Assembly: GCF_028858535.1 (NCBI RefSeq) | Contig: NZ_JAPMOU010000041.1 | Span: forward strand, 1 to 51,203 | From: Spartinivicinus poritis | Lineage (GTDB): Bacteria > Pseudomonadota > Gammaproteobacteria > Pseudomonadales > Zooshikellaceae | Direction: 5' to 3' | Length of the DNA stretch: 51,203 bases | Part shown: positions 9,346 to 21,540 of the stretch, in pieces | How the letters are laid out: each line of letters begins with the position of its first letter | How positions within the stretch are numbered: the first letter of the stretch is position 1 | The notes under the pieces: generated by a model | Databases searched by the model: none | Told to the model about the DNA's origin: nothing | The model's input: only the letters and a program-made list of their open reading frames with translations | Translations under genes and position numbers: made by a program

Positions 9346-9454
9346 TCTGTCAAAATGATGACTTTCAACAAAGGGGAGCTGAGTTACTAGAAGGCCTTTC
9401 ATAATAAGCCTAGTCCTAAGTAACAAAGCGCTTAACCCATAGTCGAGGTGAACA

Positions 9455-9886
9455 ATGGCTAAAAAAGTAGAAGCCTATATCAAGCTGCAAGTGGCAGCTG
9501 GTCAAGCTAACCCAAGCCCTCCTGTTGGTCCTGCATTGGGTCAGCATGGCGTTAACATTATGGAGTTCTGTAAAGCGTTTAACGCCAAAACTCAAAGCAT
9601 GGAACAGGGTATGCCTATTCCAGTTGTGATTACTGTATACAGTGACCGCAGCTTTACTTTTGAGACTAAAACCCCACCTGCATCTGTGTTATTGAAAAAA
9701 GCAGCCAAGCTGAAAAAAGGCAGTGGCCGTCCTAACACTGAAAAAGTAGGTACTGTGACTCGTGAGCAACTAGAAGAGATCGCTAAGACTAAAGAGCCTG
9801 ACTTAACGGCAGCCGATCTTGATGCAGCGGTTCGAACTATCGCTGGTAGTGCTCGCAGCATGGGCTTAAATGTGGAGGGTGTGTAA
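9455..9886 (+). CDS. rplK: 50S ribosomal protein L11
   Basis: L11 forms the GTPase-associated centre and is needed for RelA activation. The 143-residue protein shows the proline-rich N-terminal signature ([20 protein letters not shown]), where thiostrepton acts in the family, and the C-terminal RNA-binding domain ending [17 protein letters not shown]. An AGGTG ribosome-binding site lies 6 nt before the ATG. The stop overlaps the rplA start (TAATG). Confidence 0.97.
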   Translation: MAKKVEAYIKLQVAAGQANPSPPVGPALGQHGVNIMEFCKAFNAKTQSMEQGMPIPVVITVYSDRSFTFETKTPPASVLLKKAAKLKKGSGRPNTEKVGTVTREQLEEIAKTKEPDLTAADLDAAVRTIAGSARSMGLNVEGV

Positions 9887-10581
9887 TGGCCAAGTTATCT
9901 AAGCGCGCAAAAGCCATTGCTGAGAAAATTGATCGCACAAAAGCGTATCCAATTCAAGAAGCTGCACAGCTATTAGCTGAAATCTCTGCTGTCAAGTTTA
10001 CTGAGTCTTTTGATGTTGCAGTTAACTTGGGCGTTGATCCTCGTAAATCTGACCAAGTTGTTCGTGGCTCTACTGTATTGCCTAACGGTACTGGTAAAGA
10101 TGTGCGTGTTGCAGTTTTTACCCAAGGCCCAAATGCTGATGCAGCTAAAGAAGCTGGTGCTGATATCATTGGTATGGACGATTTGGCAGCTGAAGTAAAA
10201 GGCGGCAACTTAAACTTTGACGTTGTTATTGCTTCTCCTGATGCAATGCGTGTTGTTGGTCAGTTAGGTCAAATTCTAGGCCCACGCGGTCTGATGCCAA
10301 ACCCTAAAGTGGGCACTGTAACACCTAACGTAGCTGAAGCGGTAAAAAATGCTAAGGCTGGTCAGGTAAGATACCGTACAGATAAAAACGGTATTATCCA
10401 CTGTGGCGTTGGTAAAGTAGGTTTTGCTGCTGATGCAGTTAAACAGAATATTGAAGCGTTGCTGGCTGACTTGAAAAAAGCTAAGCCAGCTTCTGCCAAA
10501 GGCGTCTACATGAAAAAGGTTACCTTATCTACAACGATGGGGCCTGGCTTGACGGTTGATATTTCAAGCCTAGACGTTTAA
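9886..10581 (+). CDS. rplA: 50S ribosomal protein L1
   Basis: L1 forms the mobile stalk at the E-site and in E. coli represses its own L11-L1 mRNA. The 231 residues include the conserved [13 protein letters not shown] motif here written [15 protein letters not shown], and the C-terminal [10 protein letters not shown]. The start overlaps the rplK stop by one base, so translation is coupled. Confidence 0.97.
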   Translation: MAKLSKRAKAIAEKIDRTKAYPIQEAAQLLAEISAVKFTESFDVAVNLGVDPRKSDQVVRGSTVLPNGTGKDVRVAVFTQGPNADAAKEAGADIIGMDDLAAEVKGGNLNFDVVIASPDAMRVVGQLGQILGPRGLMPNPKVGTVTPNVAEAVKNAKAGQVRYRTDKNGIIHCGVGKVGFAADAVKQNIEALLADLKKAKPASAKGVYMKKVTLSTTMGPGLTVDISSLDV

Positions 10582-10599
10582 CAGACTTTGGGGTTCTTG

Positions 10600-10745
10600 C
10601 TTATCTTAAATAGTAATTAATGTTTAAGGTAAGACAGGAGCCGTCAAAGACCGTAGGTGTTGTTTTTTAGTGATAAAAAATAGCTTAATTTTCCTACGCA
10701 GACGGTGTAGCTTCATTATCCAATGAGCCCTTCACCGTATTCTTA
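10600..10745 (+). promoter_or_regulatory. L10 leader (autoregulatory mRNA element of rplJ-rplL)
   Basis: The rplA-rplJ gap contains GACAGGAGCCGTC, then CCGTAGGTGTTG, and about 40 nt later CCTACGCAGACGGTGTAGC. CCGTAGG pairs with CCTACG and the flanking GAC/GTC segments also pair, giving the arrangement seen in L10 leaders, which L10(L12)4 binds to repress translation. Boundaries are approximate. Confidence 0.72.
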
Positions 10746-10816
10746 AGTAAAAGGCAGTTGTTTTATACAAATGCTTTTTACCAAAACAGAAATTCCTTTT
10801 TTTAGGAGTAAAGCCA

Positions 10817-11347
10817 ATGGCATTAAAACTCGAAGACAAGAAGGCGATTGTCGCTGAGGTCAACGAGGCTGCCAAAAGCGCTTTATCAGCAGTAATCGCT
10901 GATTACCGTGGTTTAACGGTTGATCAGATGACTGCTCTCCGCAAGCAAGCTCGTGAAGGCAGCGTTTATTTAAAGGTTGTTCGTAACACACTTGCTCGCC
11001 GCGCAGTTGAAGGCACTGATTATGAGTGTCTACAAGAAGCGTTAACTGGTCCAACAGTAATTGCTTTCTCTAACGAAGATCCAGGTGCAGCTGCACGTGT
11101 AATTCAAGACTTCGCTAAAGAAAACAAAGAACTGGAAGTAAAAGCATTGTCAATTGGTGGTCAATTACTTGGCCCAGAGCAAATTGATGTGCTGGCGAAG
11201 ATGCCTACTTTGGATCAGGCTCGCGCAATGCTGATGAGTGTAATGATTGCACCAGTAACCAAGCTGGCACGTACTCTAAACGAGTTCCCAGCGAAAATTA
11301 CCCGTGCAGTGGCAGCGGTTCGCGACCAGAAGAAAGAAGCAGCTTAA
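10817..11347 (+). CDS. rplJ: 50S ribosomal protein L10
   Basis: L10 anchors the L7/L12 dimers on the ribosomal stalk and represses its own operon by binding the leader upstream. The 176 residues include the RNA-binding N-terminal domain ([21 protein letters not shown]) and the C-terminal helix that carries L12 dimers. E. coli L10 is 165 residues. A TTTAGGAGTAA ribosome-binding site precedes the ATG. Confidence 0.96.
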   Translation: MALKLEDKKAIVAEVNEAAKSALSAVIADYRGLTVDQMTALRKQAREGSVYLKVVRNTLARRAVEGTDYECLQEALTGPTVIAFSNEDPGAAARVIQDFAKENKELEVKALSIGGQLLGPEQIDVLAKMPTLDQARAMLMSVMIAPVTKLARTLNEFPAKITRAVAAVRDQKKEAA

Positions 11348-11411
11348 TTTTATTAATTAGCTGTTTTTTACAAGTTTGGTTTTACCTACAGAATTTTAGG
11401 AGATTAGAGTA

Positions 11412-11786
11412 ATGGCTCTGTCTAAAGAAGATATCTTAAATGCAATTGCTGAAATGAGCGTAATGGAAGTTGTTGAGCTTGTTGAAGCAATGGAAGACAA
11501 ATTCGGTGTTTCTGCTGCTGCTGCAGTTGCTGCTGCTCCTGTTGCTGCTGGTGACGCTCCAGCTGCTGAAGAGCAAACTGAATTTGACGTAATCTTAGCT
11601 AGCGCTGGTGACAAGAAAGTGAACGTAATCAAAGCGGTTCGCGGTATCACTGGTCTTGGCTTAAAAGAAGCTAAAGCTTTAGTTGACGGTGCGCCTGCTC
11701 CTGTTAAAGAAGGTGCTACTAAAGAAGAAGCTGAAGACGCTAAAAAGCAGCTGGAAGAAGCTGGTGCAACTGTGGAAGTTAAGTAA
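11412..11786 (+). CDS. rplL: 50S ribosomal protein L7/L12
   Basis: L7/L12 is the multicopy stalk protein that recruits translation GTPases. The 124 residues show the N-terminal dimerisation helices ([20 protein letters not shown]), an Ala-rich hinge (about 35-52) and the C-terminal factor-binding domain ([22 protein letters not shown]). TTTTAGGAGATTAGAGTA before the ATG gives a strong ribosome-binding site, as needed for its excess over L10. Confidence 0.97.
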   Translation: MALSKEDILNAIAEMSVMEVVELVEAMEDKFGVSAAAAVAAAPVAAGDAPAAEEQTEFDVILASAGDKKVNVIKAVRGITGLGLKEAKALVDGAPAPVKEGATKEEAEDAKKQLEEAGATVEVK

Positions 11787-11818
11787 TTCCACTGACTGCA
11801 TAAATTCTTTTCCAATTT

Positions 11819-11846
11819 GGCTGGTACCTCGTGGTGCCGGCCTTTT
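11819..11846 (+). terminator. Attenuator hairpin between rplL and rpoB
   Basis: GGCTGGTACC and GGTGCCGGCC form a 10-bp stem (two G-T pairs) with a 4-nt loop, followed by TTTT. A partial terminator is known at the same place in E. coli, where it lowers rpoBC expression relative to the ribosomal protein genes. Confidence 0.75.
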
Positions 11847-12003
11847 GCTGTTGTAAAGTCAGTAATATACAGCTGATGTTGCACAATTACAGCATACAGA
11901 TGCTGCTTAAAAGGACAATACTTTAGTTCTTATTTTCACTGCGCGCTTATTTACGACATGCGTAAAAGCGCTGGTTAGCAGGTGACCAAGCTGGGGAACG
12001 CTA

Positions 12004-15000
12004 ATGGCTTACTCATATACTGAGAAAAAACGTATCCGTAAGGATTTCGGCAAACTGCCGCATGTTATGGATATTCCTTATCTCCTGGCAATTCAGCTTG
12101 ATTCTTACCGCAAGTTTTTACAGGCAGGAGTCAGCTCGAATCAACGTAATGACTTTGGTTTGCATGCCGCTTTTAAATCCGTTTTTCCAATCGTAAGTTA
12201 CTCAGGTAGTGCGGCTCTTGAGTACGTAGGCTACAAACTGGGTGAACCAGCTTTTGATGTTAAAGAGTGTCAACTCCGCGGCGTCACTTATGCTGTTCCA
12301 CTTCGGGTTAAAGTCCGCCTGATTATTTACGACAAGGATTCAGCAAACAAAGCAATCAAAGACATCAAAGAGCAAGAAGTTTATATGGGAGAGATCCCAT
12401 TAATGACCGAAAACGGTACCTTTGTTATTAATGGTACTGAGCGGGTGATAGTTTCCCAGTTGCATCGTTCTCCTGGGGTGTTCTTTGATCATGACCGTGG
12501 AAAAACTCACTCTTCAGGCAAGTTGCTTTATTCTGCCCGAATTATTCCTTATCGCGGCTCTTGGCTGGATTACGAGTTTGATCCAAAAGACTTGCTATAT
12601 GTGCGTATCGACCGTCGTCGTAAGTTGCCAGCATCAATATTGCTTAGAGCGTTAGGCTATTCATCTGAGCAAATTCTCGATATGTTCTTTGATACCAATA
12701 AGTTTCACGTCAGTGATGATGGGGTGTCAATGGAACTGGTGCCTGAACGCTTGCGTGGTGAAGCGGCTAGCTTTGATATTAAAGATATAGATGGCAGTGT
12801 TATTGTTGAGCAAGGTCGTCGGATTACTGCACGTCATATACGGCAGATGCAGAAGTCTAATTTGAAGACACTTGATGCACCAACGGAATACTTATTAGGT
12901 AAGGTTACTGCCACTGATATTATCGATTCAGCAACAGGTGAAGTGTTATTTAACTGTAACTCTGAAATCACCCTGGAAATGCTGGAAAAATTAATTACTA
13001 AAGGCATTAAAACAATCGAGACGCTTTATATTAATGATCTCGACTGTGGGCCTTATATTTCAGATACCGTAAAAGCTGATAATACGACAAGTCAGCTTGA
13101 AGCTTTAGTTGAAATCTATCGAATGATGCGTCCAGGTGAGCCTCCAACCAAAGAGGCGGCAGAAGCATTATTTGAAAACCTGTTTTTCTCTCCAGAGCGT
13201 TACGACTTATCTGGCGTAGGCCGGATGAAGTTTAATCGTCGGTTAGGTCGAAAAGATGACCAAGGCCAGGGTGTGCTTGATAACAGTGACATCATTGATG
13301 TTATGAAGACCCTGGTAGACATCCGTAATGGTAAAGGTCAAGTGGATGATATTGATCACTTGGGTAATCGCCGGATTCGTAGCGTTGGTGAAATGGCTGA
13401 GAACCAATTCCGTGTTGGCCTGGTTCGAGTTGAGCGTGCAGTAAAAGAGCGCTTAAGTATGGCAGAGTCTGAAGGTCTTATGCCTCAGGATTTAATTAAT
13501 GCCAAGCCAGTAGCAGCAGCAATTAAAGAGTTCTTTGGCTCTAGCCAGCTATCTCAGTTTATGGACCAGAATAACCCGCTCTCTGAGGTTACTCACAAGC
13601 GTCGGGTATCTGCGTTAGGCCCAGGTGGTTTGACTCGTGAGCGTGCTGGTTTTGAGGTGCGTGACGTACACCCAACTCATTATGGTCGGGTATGTCCTAT
13701 CGAAACGCCTGAAGGTCCAAACATTGGTCTGATTAACTCTCTAGCGACTTACGCTAGAACCAATGCTTTTGGTTTCCTTGAGTCGCCTTACCGGAAAGTG
13801 GTTGATGGTGTGGTTACTGATGAAATTGACTACCTATCTGCCATCGAAGAGAGCGAATATGTAATTGCTCAGGCAAATGCGCCTTTAGATGAAGATCGTA
13901 AGCTAATAAATGAGCTGGTAAACGTTCGCCACAAGAATGAATTTACCTTGATGCCTCCAGAAAACGTTCAGTATATGGACGTATCACCGCGTCAGGTGGT
14001 TTCGGTTGCTGCCTCATTAATCCCGTTCCTTGAGCATGACGATGCTAACCGGGCTTTGATGGGCTCAAACATGCAACGTCAGGCGGTACCTACACTAATT
14101 TCTGAAAAGCCATTAGTGGGTACGGGTATGGAGCGCAACGTGGCGAGCGACTCTGGGGTTTGTGTGGTTGCCAGACGGGGTGGGGTGATTGAGTCTGTTG
14201 ATGCGGCACGGATTGTTGTCCGGGTTAATGAAGACGAGCTGATTACTGGTGAAGCAGGCGTAGAAATTTACAACCTGACTAAATACACCCGTTCTAACCA
14301 AAATACTTGTATTAACCAGCGCCCCTTGGTGAGCACGGGTGATCAAGTGACTCGTGGTGATATTCTGGCTGATGGCCCATCTGTTGATATGGGTGAGCTG
14401 GCGCTTGGTCAGAATATGCGTGTGGCCTTCATGCCTTGGAATGGCTACAACTTTGAGGATTCTATCTTAGTTTCTGAGCGTGTCGTTCAAGAGGATCGCT
14501 TCACTACTATCCACATCCAGGAAATGACCTGTGTCGCCCGAGATACCAAACTTGGGTCTGAAGAAATTACTTCAGATATTCCGAATGTTGGAGAGGGTGC
14601 GCTGTCTAAACTGGATGAGTCAGGCATTGTCTATGTCGGTGCTGAAGTCGGTGCTGGCGACATTCTGGTTGGTAAAGTGACACCGAAAGGTGAAACTCAG
14701 CTAACACCAGAAGAAAAGTTGCTGCGTGCAATTTTCGGCGAAAAAGCCTCTGATGTTAAAGACACTTCTTTACGGGTACCTACCAGCGTAAAAGGTACGG
14801 TTATTGATGTACAGGTCTTTACCCGTGATGGCGTAGAGAAAGACCCACGTGCATTAGCAATTGAAAAAGCCCAGCTTGATGAAGTACGTAAAGACTTGAA
14901 TGAAGAGTTTCGCATCGTCGAAACGGCTACTTTTGAGCGTTTAGAAGCCGCTTTGGTTGGGCAAAAAGTTGAAGGCGGTCCAAACCTTACCAAAGGTGAT

Positions 15001-16080
15001 GAGATTACCAGCGAATACCTGGCAGAGTTAGAGCATCGTAACTGGTTTAAATTGCGGATGGCCAATGATGCACTAAACGACCAGCTAGAAGCTGCTCAAG
15101 AGCAATTGCAAGAACGTCGTGACCAGTTGGATCAACGCTTCGAAGACAAGAAGAAAAAGCTCCAGTGTGGTGATGACTTGGCTCCAGGTGTACTGAAGAT
15201 CGTTAAGGTTTATCTAGCAATTAAGCGTCGAATTCAGCCTGGTGACAAAATGGCGGGGCGTCATGGTAACAAGGGGGTTATCTCTGTCATCATGCCAGTA
15301 GAGGATATGCCCTATGACGAACAGGGTAATCCAGTCGATATCGTGCTTAACCCGCTGGGTGTACCGTCACGGATGAACGTTGGGCAGATTCTTGAGACAC
15401 ACCTTGGCTTAGCGGCAAAAGGGCTGGGTGAGAAAATTGATCAGATGGTCAAAGCCCAGCAATCTATTGCTGAACTGCGTGACTTTTTGAAGAAGGTCTA
15501 CAACGAAGTTGGCGAAGGCCGTTACGAAGATCTTGATAGTTTCTCTGATACTGAGCTTGTTGAGCTTGCTCAAAACCTTCGTGGTGGGGTGCCAATGGCT
15601 ACCCAAGTATTCGATGGTGCCAGAGAAGAAGAAATCAAGGCGTTGCTAAGGCTTGCAGATATGCCTGATTCTGGCCAGATGGTGCTTCATGACGGTCGTA
15701 CCGGTGACCGCTTTGATCGACCAGTAACTGTTGGCTATATGTATATGCTGAAACTCAACCACTTGGTTGACGACAAGATGCATGCCCGTTCTACTGGCTC
15801 TTACAGTCTAGTAACGCAACAGCCACTGGGTGGTAAAGCTCAGTTTGGTGGTCAGCGTTTCGGTGAGATGGAGGTGTGGGCGCTGGAGGCATATGGTGCA
15901 GCTTATACCTTGCAGGAAATGCTAACGGTTAAGTCTGATGACGTGGCAGGTCGGACCAAGATGTACAAAAACATTGTTGACGGTGACCACCGAATGGAAG
16001 CGGGTATGCCAGAGTCATTCAATGTGTTGGTGAAAGAGATTCGTTCGCTAGGTATTGATATTGAGCTGGAAAGCGAATAG
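12004..16080 (+). CDS. rpoB: DNA-directed RNA polymerase subunit beta
   Basis: RpoB forms one pincer of RNA polymerase and the rifampicin pocket. The length of 1358 residues compares with 1342 in E. coli. The rifampicin cluster starts at [13 protein letters not shown] (512-524). D521, H531 and S536 correspond to E. coli D516, H526 and S531 and are wild type, so no classical resistance substitution is present. The conserved [12 protein letters not shown] and the C-terminal switch region ([20 protein letters not shown]) are intact. rpoC follows after 78 nt with a hairpin in the gap. Confidence 0.98.
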   Translation: MAYSYTEKKRIRKDFGKLPHVMDIPYLLAIQLDSYRKFLQAGVSSNQRNDFGLHAAFKSVFPIVSYSGSAALEYVGYKLGEPAFDVKECQLRGVTYAVPLRVKVRLIIYDKDSANKAIKDIKEQEVYMGEIPLMTENGTFVINGTERVIVSQLHRSPGVFFDHDRGKTHSSGKLLYSARIIPYRGSWLDYEFDPKDLLYVRIDRRRKLPASILLRALGYSSEQILDMFFDTNKFHVSDDGVSMELVPERLRGEAASFDIKDIDGSVIVEQGRRITARHIRQMQKSNLKTLDAPTEYLLGKVTATDIIDSATGEVLFNCNSEITLEMLEKLITKGIKTIETLYINDLDCGPYISDTVKADNTTSQLEALVEIYRMMRPGEPPTKEAAEALFENLFFSPERYDLSGVGRMKFNRRLGRKDDQGQGVLDNSDIIDVMKTLVDIRNGKGQVDDIDHLGNRRIRSVGEMAENQFRVGLVRVERAVKERLSMAESEGLMPQDLINAKPVAAAIKEFFGSSQLSQFMDQNNPLSEVTHKRRVSALGPGGLTRERAGFEVRDVHPTHYGRVCPIETPEGPNIGLINSLATYARTNAFGFLESPYRKVVDGVVTDEIDYLSAIEESEYVIAQANAPLDEDRKLINELVNVRHKNEFTLMPPENVQYMDVSPRQVVSVAASLIPFLEHDDANRALMGSNMQRQAVPTLISEKPLVGTGMERNVASDSGVCVVARRGGVIESVDAARIVVRVNEDELITGEAGVEIYNLTKYTRSNQNTCINQRPLVSTGDQVTRGDILADGPSVDMGELALGQNMRVAFMPWNGYNFEDSILVSERVVQEDRFTTIHIQEMTCVARDTKLGSEEITSDIPNVGEGALSKLDESGIVYVGAEVGAGDILVGKVTPKGETQLTPEEKLLRAIFGEKASDVKDTSLRVPTSVKGTVIDVQVFTRDGVEKDPRALAIEKAQLDEVRKDLNEEFRIVETATFERLEAALVGQKVEGGPNLTKGDEITSEYLAELEHRNWFKLRMANDALNDQLEAAQEQLQERRDQLDQRFEDKKKKLQCGDDLAPGVLKIVKVYLAIKRRIQPGDKMAGRHGNKGVISVIMPVEDMPYDEQGNPVDIVLNPLGVPSRMNVGQILETHLGLAAKGLGEKIDQMVKAQQSIAELRDFLKKVYNEVGEGRYEDLDSFSDTELVELAQNLRGGVPMATQVFDGAREEEIKALLRLADMPDSGQMVLHDGRTGDRFDRPVTVGYMYMLKLNHLVDDKMHARSTGSYSLVTQQPLGGKAQFGGQRFGEMEVWALEAYGAAYTLQEMLTVKSDDVAGRTKMYKNIVDGDHRMEAGMPESFNVLVKEIRSLGIDIELESE

Positions 16081-16108
16081 TCCACGTGACCAAAACCTAA
16101 TTGCGGCA

Positions 16109-16128
16109 CGGGAGCCAGAAGGCTCCCG
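16109..16128 (+). other. Hairpin in the rpoB-rpoC gap
   Basis: CGGGAGCC-AGAA-GGCTCCCG is a perfect 8-bp GC-rich stem with a tetraloop, with no T run. It may be an RNA-processing or stability element; it lies about 30 nt upstream of the rpoC start. Confidence 0.65.
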
Positions 16129-16158
16129 GAATCAATAACTCCGCTGGGAGAGATAGCC

Positions 16159-19100
16159 TTGAAAGATTTATTAAACCTGCTGAAGTCTCAAGGACAGTCA
16201 GAAGAATTTGACTCCATACGCATTGGTTTGGCTTCACCAGAAATGATTCGGTCCTGGTCATATGGTGAAGTGAAAAAGCCTGAAACCATTAACTATCGTA
16301 CCTTTAAGCCGGAGCGCGATGGTTTGTTCTGTGCCAAGATTTTTGGTCCAGTGAAAGATTATGAGTGTTTGTGTGGAAAATATAAGCGCTTAAAGCACCG
16401 TGGCGTTATCTGTGAAAAGTGTGGTGTAGAAGTCGCGCTTTCAAAAGTTCGCCGTGACCGAATGGGGCATATCGAGCTGGCTAGCCCAGTTGCACATATT
16501 TGGTTCTTGAAGTCATTGCCTTCCAGAATAGGCTTGATGTTGGATATGACCCTGCGTGATATCGAGCGTGTGTTGTACTTTGAGTCATATGTGGTGATCG
16601 ACCCAGGTATGACGACCCTTGAGCGTGGTCAGCTACTAAACGATGAAGAGTATTACGATTCACTGGAAGAGTTCGGTGATGACTTCGATGCCAAAATGGG
16701 TGCTGAAGCGATTCAGGCATTATTGCTCGATATCGATCTTGAGCAAGAAGTACAAGAGTTACGTGAAGAAATCCCTAACACGAACTCTGAAACCAAAATC
16801 AAGAAGCTTTCTAAGCGCTTGAAGCTGCTAGAAGCGTTCCATAAGTCAGATAACAACCCAGAGTGGATGATTCTTAAAGTTCTGCCTGTATTACCACCTG
16901 ACTTACGCCCATTAGTACCACTTGATGGTGGTCGTTTTGCTACATCTGATTTGAACGACTTATACCGTCGAGTCATTAACCGAAATAATCGTTTAAAGCG
17001 CCTGCTGGACTTGAGTGCACCCGATATTATCGTGCGTAACGAAAAGCGGATGTTACAGGAGTCTGTTGATGCGCTGTTAGATAACGGTCGTCGTGGTCGT
17101 GCTATTACTGGTTCTAACAAACGCCCACTGAAATCTTTGGCAGATATGATCAAGGGTAAGCAAGGTCGTTTCCGTCAGAACCTGTTAGGTAAGCGGGTTG
17201 ACTACTCTGGTCGTTCGGTAATCGTGGTTGGACCTACTTTGCGTCTGCATCAGTGTGGTCTACCAAAGAAAATGGCACTTGAGCTATTCAAGCCTTTTAT
17301 CTTCGGTAAGCTTGAGCATCGTGGCCTAGCGACAACGATTAAAGCGGCTAAGAAAATGGTTGAGCGGGAAACCCCAGAAGTATGGGATATCCTGGCAGAA
17401 GTCATTCGTGAGCACCCTGTGTTGCTGAATCGTGCGCCAACTCTTCACCGTTTGGGGATTCAGGCATTTGAACCTGTACTGATTGAAGGTAAAGCGATTC
17501 AGTTGCACCCGTTAGTTTGTGCGGCTTATAACGCTGACTTTGACGGTGACCAGATGGCGGTGCATGTACCGTTGACTATCGAAGCGCAGCTTGAGTCTCG
17601 TGCGTTGATGATGTCTACCAACAACGTGCTTGCACCTGCTAACGGTGAGCCAATTATTGTGCCATCGCAAGACGTGGTTCTTGGTCTTTACTACATGACC
17701 CGAGACCGGGTCAATGCGAAAGGCGAGGGCATGGCATTTAAAGACATTAAAGAAGTCAGCCGTGCTTATGGAGCAGGTCAAGTAGAGCTGCATGCCAAGG
17801 TTAAGGTTAGGATCAAGGAAACCATTAAAGACCTAGTGGGTAATGTTACATCAGCTACTCGTATTGCTGATACCACAGTAGGCCGGGCTTTGTTATTTGA
17901 AATTTGCCCTAAAGGTATGCCATTTGACCTGGTTAACCAGGCAATGAAGAAAAAGTCTATCTCTAAGCTGATTAACACTTGCTACCGCAATGTTGGCTTA
18001 AAAGAGACAGTTATCTTTGCTGACCAGCTGATGTACATGGGCTTTTCCTATGCAACTAAGTCAGGTGCGTCCATCGGTGTAAATGACTTTGTAATCCCTG
18101 ATGAAAAACTGGAAATTATTGATGCTGCTTCTGATGAAGTAAAAGAAATCGAAAGCCAGTTTGCTTCTGGTCTGGTAACTCAGGGTGAAAAATACAACAA
18201 GGTAATCGACATCTGGTCTCGTGCCAATGAGCTGGTGGCCAAGAAAATGATGGAGAACCTGGGCTCTGATGATGTGGTTGACCGTGAAGGTAAAACAGTT
18301 CAGCAAGAGTCGTTCAACTCTGTTTACATGATGGCAGACTCCGGTGCTCGGGGTAGTGCGGCGCAGATTCGTCAGTTGGCCGGGATGCGGGGGCTGATGG
18401 CTAAGCCAGATGGCTCGATCATCGAAACACCTATTACGGCAAACTTCCGTGAAGGCTTGAACGTATTACAGTACTTCATCTCGACTCACGGTGCGCGGAA
18501 AGGTTTGGCGGATACCGCTCTGAAAACGGCAAACTCTGGTTATCTGACCCGTCGTTTAGTGGACGTTGCTCAGGACTTAGTGGTTACAGGGCAAGACTGT
18601 GGTACTGATAAAGGCTTGATAATGACGCCTCACATTGAGGGTGGTGATGTAGTTGAGCCATTAGGTGAGCGTATTCTTGGCCGGGTAGTAGCGGTTGATG
18701 TGCCTAAGCCTGGTGCTGATGGTGAGATTGCTATTCCTGCAGGCACTCTGATTGACGAGGCTTGGGTTGAAAAGCTAGAAGCCATGAACGTGGATGAGAT
18801 GGTGGTTCGCTCGCCGATTACCTGTGAAACTCGCTTCGGTATCTGCTCAAGCTGTTATGGACGTGACCTTGGTCGCGGGCATTTAGTAAATGTTGGTGAG
18901 GCGATTGGGGTTATTGCTGCTCAGTCAATCGGTGAGCCAGGTACCCAGCTGACAATGCGTACCTTCCACATTGGTGGTGCGGCTTCCAGAACATCGGCAA
19001 CTGATAACGTTCAAGTGAAAAATGCCGGTACTATCCGCTTGCATAATATGAAGTTTGTTGAGCGTAAAGATGGTTCAATTGTGGCTACCTCTCGTTCAGG

Positions 19101-20367
19101 TGAACTGGCATTGGCTGATGAATTTGGTCGTGAGCGTGAGCGTTATAAGCTACCTTATGGTGCTGTAATTAGCGTTAAAGATGGCGTTAAAGTTGAAGCA
19201 GGCCAAGTTGTAGCTAAGTGGGATCCACATACTCACCCAATTGTTGCTGAGCTGGCAGGTACTGTTTCGTTCTCAGGTATGGATGAAGGGATTACTATCA
19301 AGAAGCAAACTGATGAATTTACTGGTTTGTCCAACATTGAGGTAATTGACCCTAAAGATCGTCCGTCTGCAGGTAAAGACATTCGTCCAGCTATTCAGTT
19401 ATTAGATAGCAATGGCAAAGAGCTGAAGATGCCTGGTAGTGATATGCCGGCACAGTACTTCTTGCCTGCAAATGCATTGGTTACCCTGACTGATAACGCT
19501 AAGGTAGAAGTGGGTGATGTAATTGCCCGGATTCCACAAGCCACTTCTGGTAACAAGGATATTACGGGTGGTCTGCCTCGAGTTGCTGACCTGTTTGAAG
19601 CGCGTAAGCCAAAAGAGTCTGCAATCCTGGCGGAAATCAGCGGTACTATCAGCTTTGGTAAAGAAACTAAAGGCAAGAAACGACTCATCATTACTTCACC
19701 TGATGGCGACACTTATGAAGAGCTGATTCCAAAATGGCGTCATCTCAACGTATTTGAAGGTGAGCAGGTAACGAAAGGGGAAGTCGTTTCTGATGGGCCT
19801 TCTAACCCGCATGACATATTACGCCTACTAGGTGTCAGCGAGTTAGCTAAATATATCGTTAATGAAATCCAAGATGTATACCGCTTACAAGGGGTAAAAA
19901 TTAACGATAAACATATTGAAGTCATTCTGCGACAAATGTTGCGTAAAGCTGAGATCAGTGAGTCTGGTGACTCTGACTTTATTAAAGGTGAGCAGCTGGA
20001 GTACACCTCTGTACTTGAAGAAAACGAAGTGTTGGCAGAGAACAACAAGTTCCCTGCGAAGTGCGAGCGAGTACTGCTAGGTATTACTAAAGCGTCATTG
20101 GCAACTGAGTCCTTTATTTCGGCAGCATCCTTCCAGGAAACTACTAGGGTGTTAACGGAAGCGGCGGTGACAGGTAAGCAGGACTTCTTGCGTGGACTGA
20201 AAGAAAACGTTGTAGTTGGACGTTTGATTCCGGCAGGAACCGGCTTGGCTTATCACTCTGAGCGCCGTCGTAAGCGTGAACTGGAAGAACTGAAAACCAG
20301 TGCTAAAGTGAGTGCTAGCGATGTAGAGCAAGCACTAAGTGAGGCGCTGAACTCAAGTAGTTCTTAA
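16159..20367 (+). CDS. rpoC: DNA-directed RNA polymerase subunit beta'
   Basis: RpoC carries the catalytic magnesium site. [12 protein letters not shown] begins at N458, placing D460, D462 and D464 exactly as in E. coli. The first zinc site is C70, C72, C85, C88 (CLCG...CEKCG), and a second cluster is seen in [13 protein letters not shown]. The length is 1402 residues (E. coli 1407). The start is TTG at 16159 (MKDLLNLLK), with GGGAGAGA upstream; the same sequence start and TTG codon are used in Pseudomonas rpoC. Confidence 0.98.
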   Translation: MKDLLNLLKSQGQSEEFDSIRIGLASPEMIRSWSYGEVKKPETINYRTFKPERDGLFCAKIFGPVKDYECLCGKYKRLKHRGVICEKCGVEVALSKVRRDRMGHIELASPVAHIWFLKSLPSRIGLMLDMTLRDIERVLYFESYVVIDPGMTTLERGQLLNDEEYYDSLEEFGDDFDAKMGAEAIQALLLDIDLEQEVQELREEIPNTNSETKIKKLSKRLKLLEAFHKSDNNPEWMILKVLPVLPPDLRPLVPLDGGRFATSDLNDLYRRVINRNNRLKRLLDLSAPDIIVRNEKRMLQESVDALLDNGRRGRAITGSNKRPLKSLADMIKGKQGRFRQNLLGKRVDYSGRSVIVVGPTLRLHQCGLPKKMALELFKPFIFGKLEHRGLATTIKAAKKMVERETPEVWDILAEVIREHPVLLNRAPTLHRLGIQAFEPVLIEGKAIQLHPLVCAAYNADFDGDQMAVHVPLTIEAQLESRALMMSTNNVLAPANGEPIIVPSQDVVLGLYYMTRDRVNAKGEGMAFKDIKEVSRAYGAGQVELHAKVKVRIKETIKDLVGNVTSATRIADTTVGRALLFEICPKGMPFDLVNQAMKKKSISKLINTCYRNVGLKETVIFADQLMYMGFSYATKSGASIGVNDFVIPDEKLEIIDAASDEVKEIESQFASGLVTQGEKYNKVIDIWSRANELVAKKMMENLGSDDVVDREGKTVQQESFNSVYMMADSGARGSAAQIRQLAGMRGLMAKPDGSIIETPITANFREGLNVLQYFISTHGARKGLADTALKTANSGYLTRRLVDVAQDLVVTGQDCGTDKGLIMTPHIEGGDVVEPLGERILGRVVAVDVPKPGADGEIAIPAGTLIDEAWVEKLEAMNVDEMVVRSPITCETRFGICSSCYGRDLGRGHLVNVGEAIGVIAAQSIGEPGTQLTMRTFHIGGAASRTSATDNVQVKNAGTIRLHNMKFVERKDGSIVATSRSGELALADEFGRERERYKLPYGAVISVKDGVKVEAGQVVAKWDPHTHPIVAELAGTVSFSGMDEGITIKKQTDEFTGLSNIEVIDPKDRPSAGKDIRPAIQLLDSNGKELKMPGSDMPAQYFLPANALVTLTDNAKVEVGDVIARIPQATSGNKDITGGLPRVADLFEARKPKESAILAEISGTISFGKETKGKKRLIITSPDGDTYEELIPKWRHLNVFEGEQVTKGEVVSDGPSNPHDILRLLGVSELAKYIVNEIQDVYRLQGVKINDKHIEVILRQMLRKAEISESGDSDFIKGEQLEYTSVLEENEVLAENNKFPAKCERVLLGITKASLATESFISAASFQETTRVLTEAAVTGKQDFLRGLKENVVVGRLIPAGTGLAYHSERRRKRELEELKTSAKVSASDVEQALSEALNSSSS

Positions 20368-20440
20368 GCGAAATAAAGTTTGGTGGTGCAATTTTCGTTG
20401 AAGATTACATCACTAAAGTGGGTGGATTATAGTCATTTGC

Positions 20441-20469
20441 TTGACTCAGATTTGTACACTCATTAAAAT
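20441..20469 (+). promoter_or_regulatory. Sigma70 promoter candidate for the str operon
   Basis: TTGACT (20441-20446), a 17-nt spacer and TAAAAT (20464-20469) are followed by a TTCGCGTC discriminator. The predicted start is around 20476, upstream of rpsL and just before the hairpin at 20484. Confidence 0.65.
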
Positions 20470-20483
20470 TTCGCGTCTTTTTC

Positions 20484-20513
20484 TTCGGCAGGTTTTATAC
20501 CTGCCGAATTTTG
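20484..20513 (+). terminator. Terminator-like hairpin between rpoC and rpsL
   Basis: TTCGGCAGGT and ACCTGCCGAA form a perfect 10-bp stem with a 5-nt loop, followed by TTTTG. It can end rpoBC transcripts, but it lies downstream of the candidate str promoter, so it would also be the 5' end of the rpsL mRNA. Confidence 0.7.
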
Positions 20514-20557
20514 TTGTCTCTTCATCAAAAAATGAAAGTAAATTGGAGTTTGCTTAA

Positions 20558-20932
20558 ATGGCTACCATTAACCAGTTGGTACGCAAGCCTCGCAAACGCA
20601 AAGTAGCTAAGAGTGACGTGCCTGCTTTGCAGAGCTGTCCTCAGCGTCGTGGCGTTTGTACCCGGGTTTACACTACTACCCCCAAGAAGCCTAACTCTGC
20701 GCTTCGTAAAGTTTGCCGTGTGCGCTTAACGAATGGCTTTGAGGTGACTTCTTACATCGGCGGTGAAGGCCACAACTTGCAAGAGCACAGTGTGGTACTG
20801 ATTCGTGGTGGACGGGTAAAAGACTTGCCAGGTGTGCGTTATCACACAGTACGTGGCAGCTTGGATACTCAAGGTGTTAACGATCGTAAACAAGGTCGTT
20901 CTAAGTATGGTACCAAGCGTCCTAAGTCTTAA
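20558..20932 (+). CDS. rpsL: 30S ribosomal protein S12
   Basis: S12 lies at the decoding centre. The 124 residues equal E. coli in length. The streptomycin-relevant loops are wild type ([13 protein letters not shown] and [12 protein letters not shown]). A TTGGAGTTT ribosome-binding site lies before the ATG. It is the first gene of the str operon (rpsL-rpsG-fusA-tuf). Confidence 0.98.
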   Translation: MATINQLVRKPRKRKVAKSDVPALQSCPQRRGVCTRVYTTTPKKPNSALRKVCRVRLTNGFEVTSYIGGEGHNLQEHSVVLIRGGRVKDLPGVRYHTVRGSLDTQGVNDRKQGRSKYGTKRPKS

Positions 20933-21042
20933 TAGACTGAATATTAGATAAGAGTAAGGCTAAGTACGTCCCTGTTGTGTCAATAAGCTAATTATTGCGC
21001 AAGGTAATGTGTCTTAGGCTATCCTGAAGACCAGATTTTTGA

Positions 21043-21522
<480 letters not shown>

Positions 21523-21540
21523 TGACCAGGGGATAGTATC

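Noticed and set aside
11396..11884. 162-codon open frame antisense to rplL
   Set aside because: Low-complexity Ala/Ser/Thr translation caused by the Ala-rich rplL hinge on the other strand; rplL is certain.
13540..13620. Rifampicin-resistance substitution in rpoB
   Set aside because: The cluster residues I can align with E. coli (D516, H526, S531 equivalents) are wild type.
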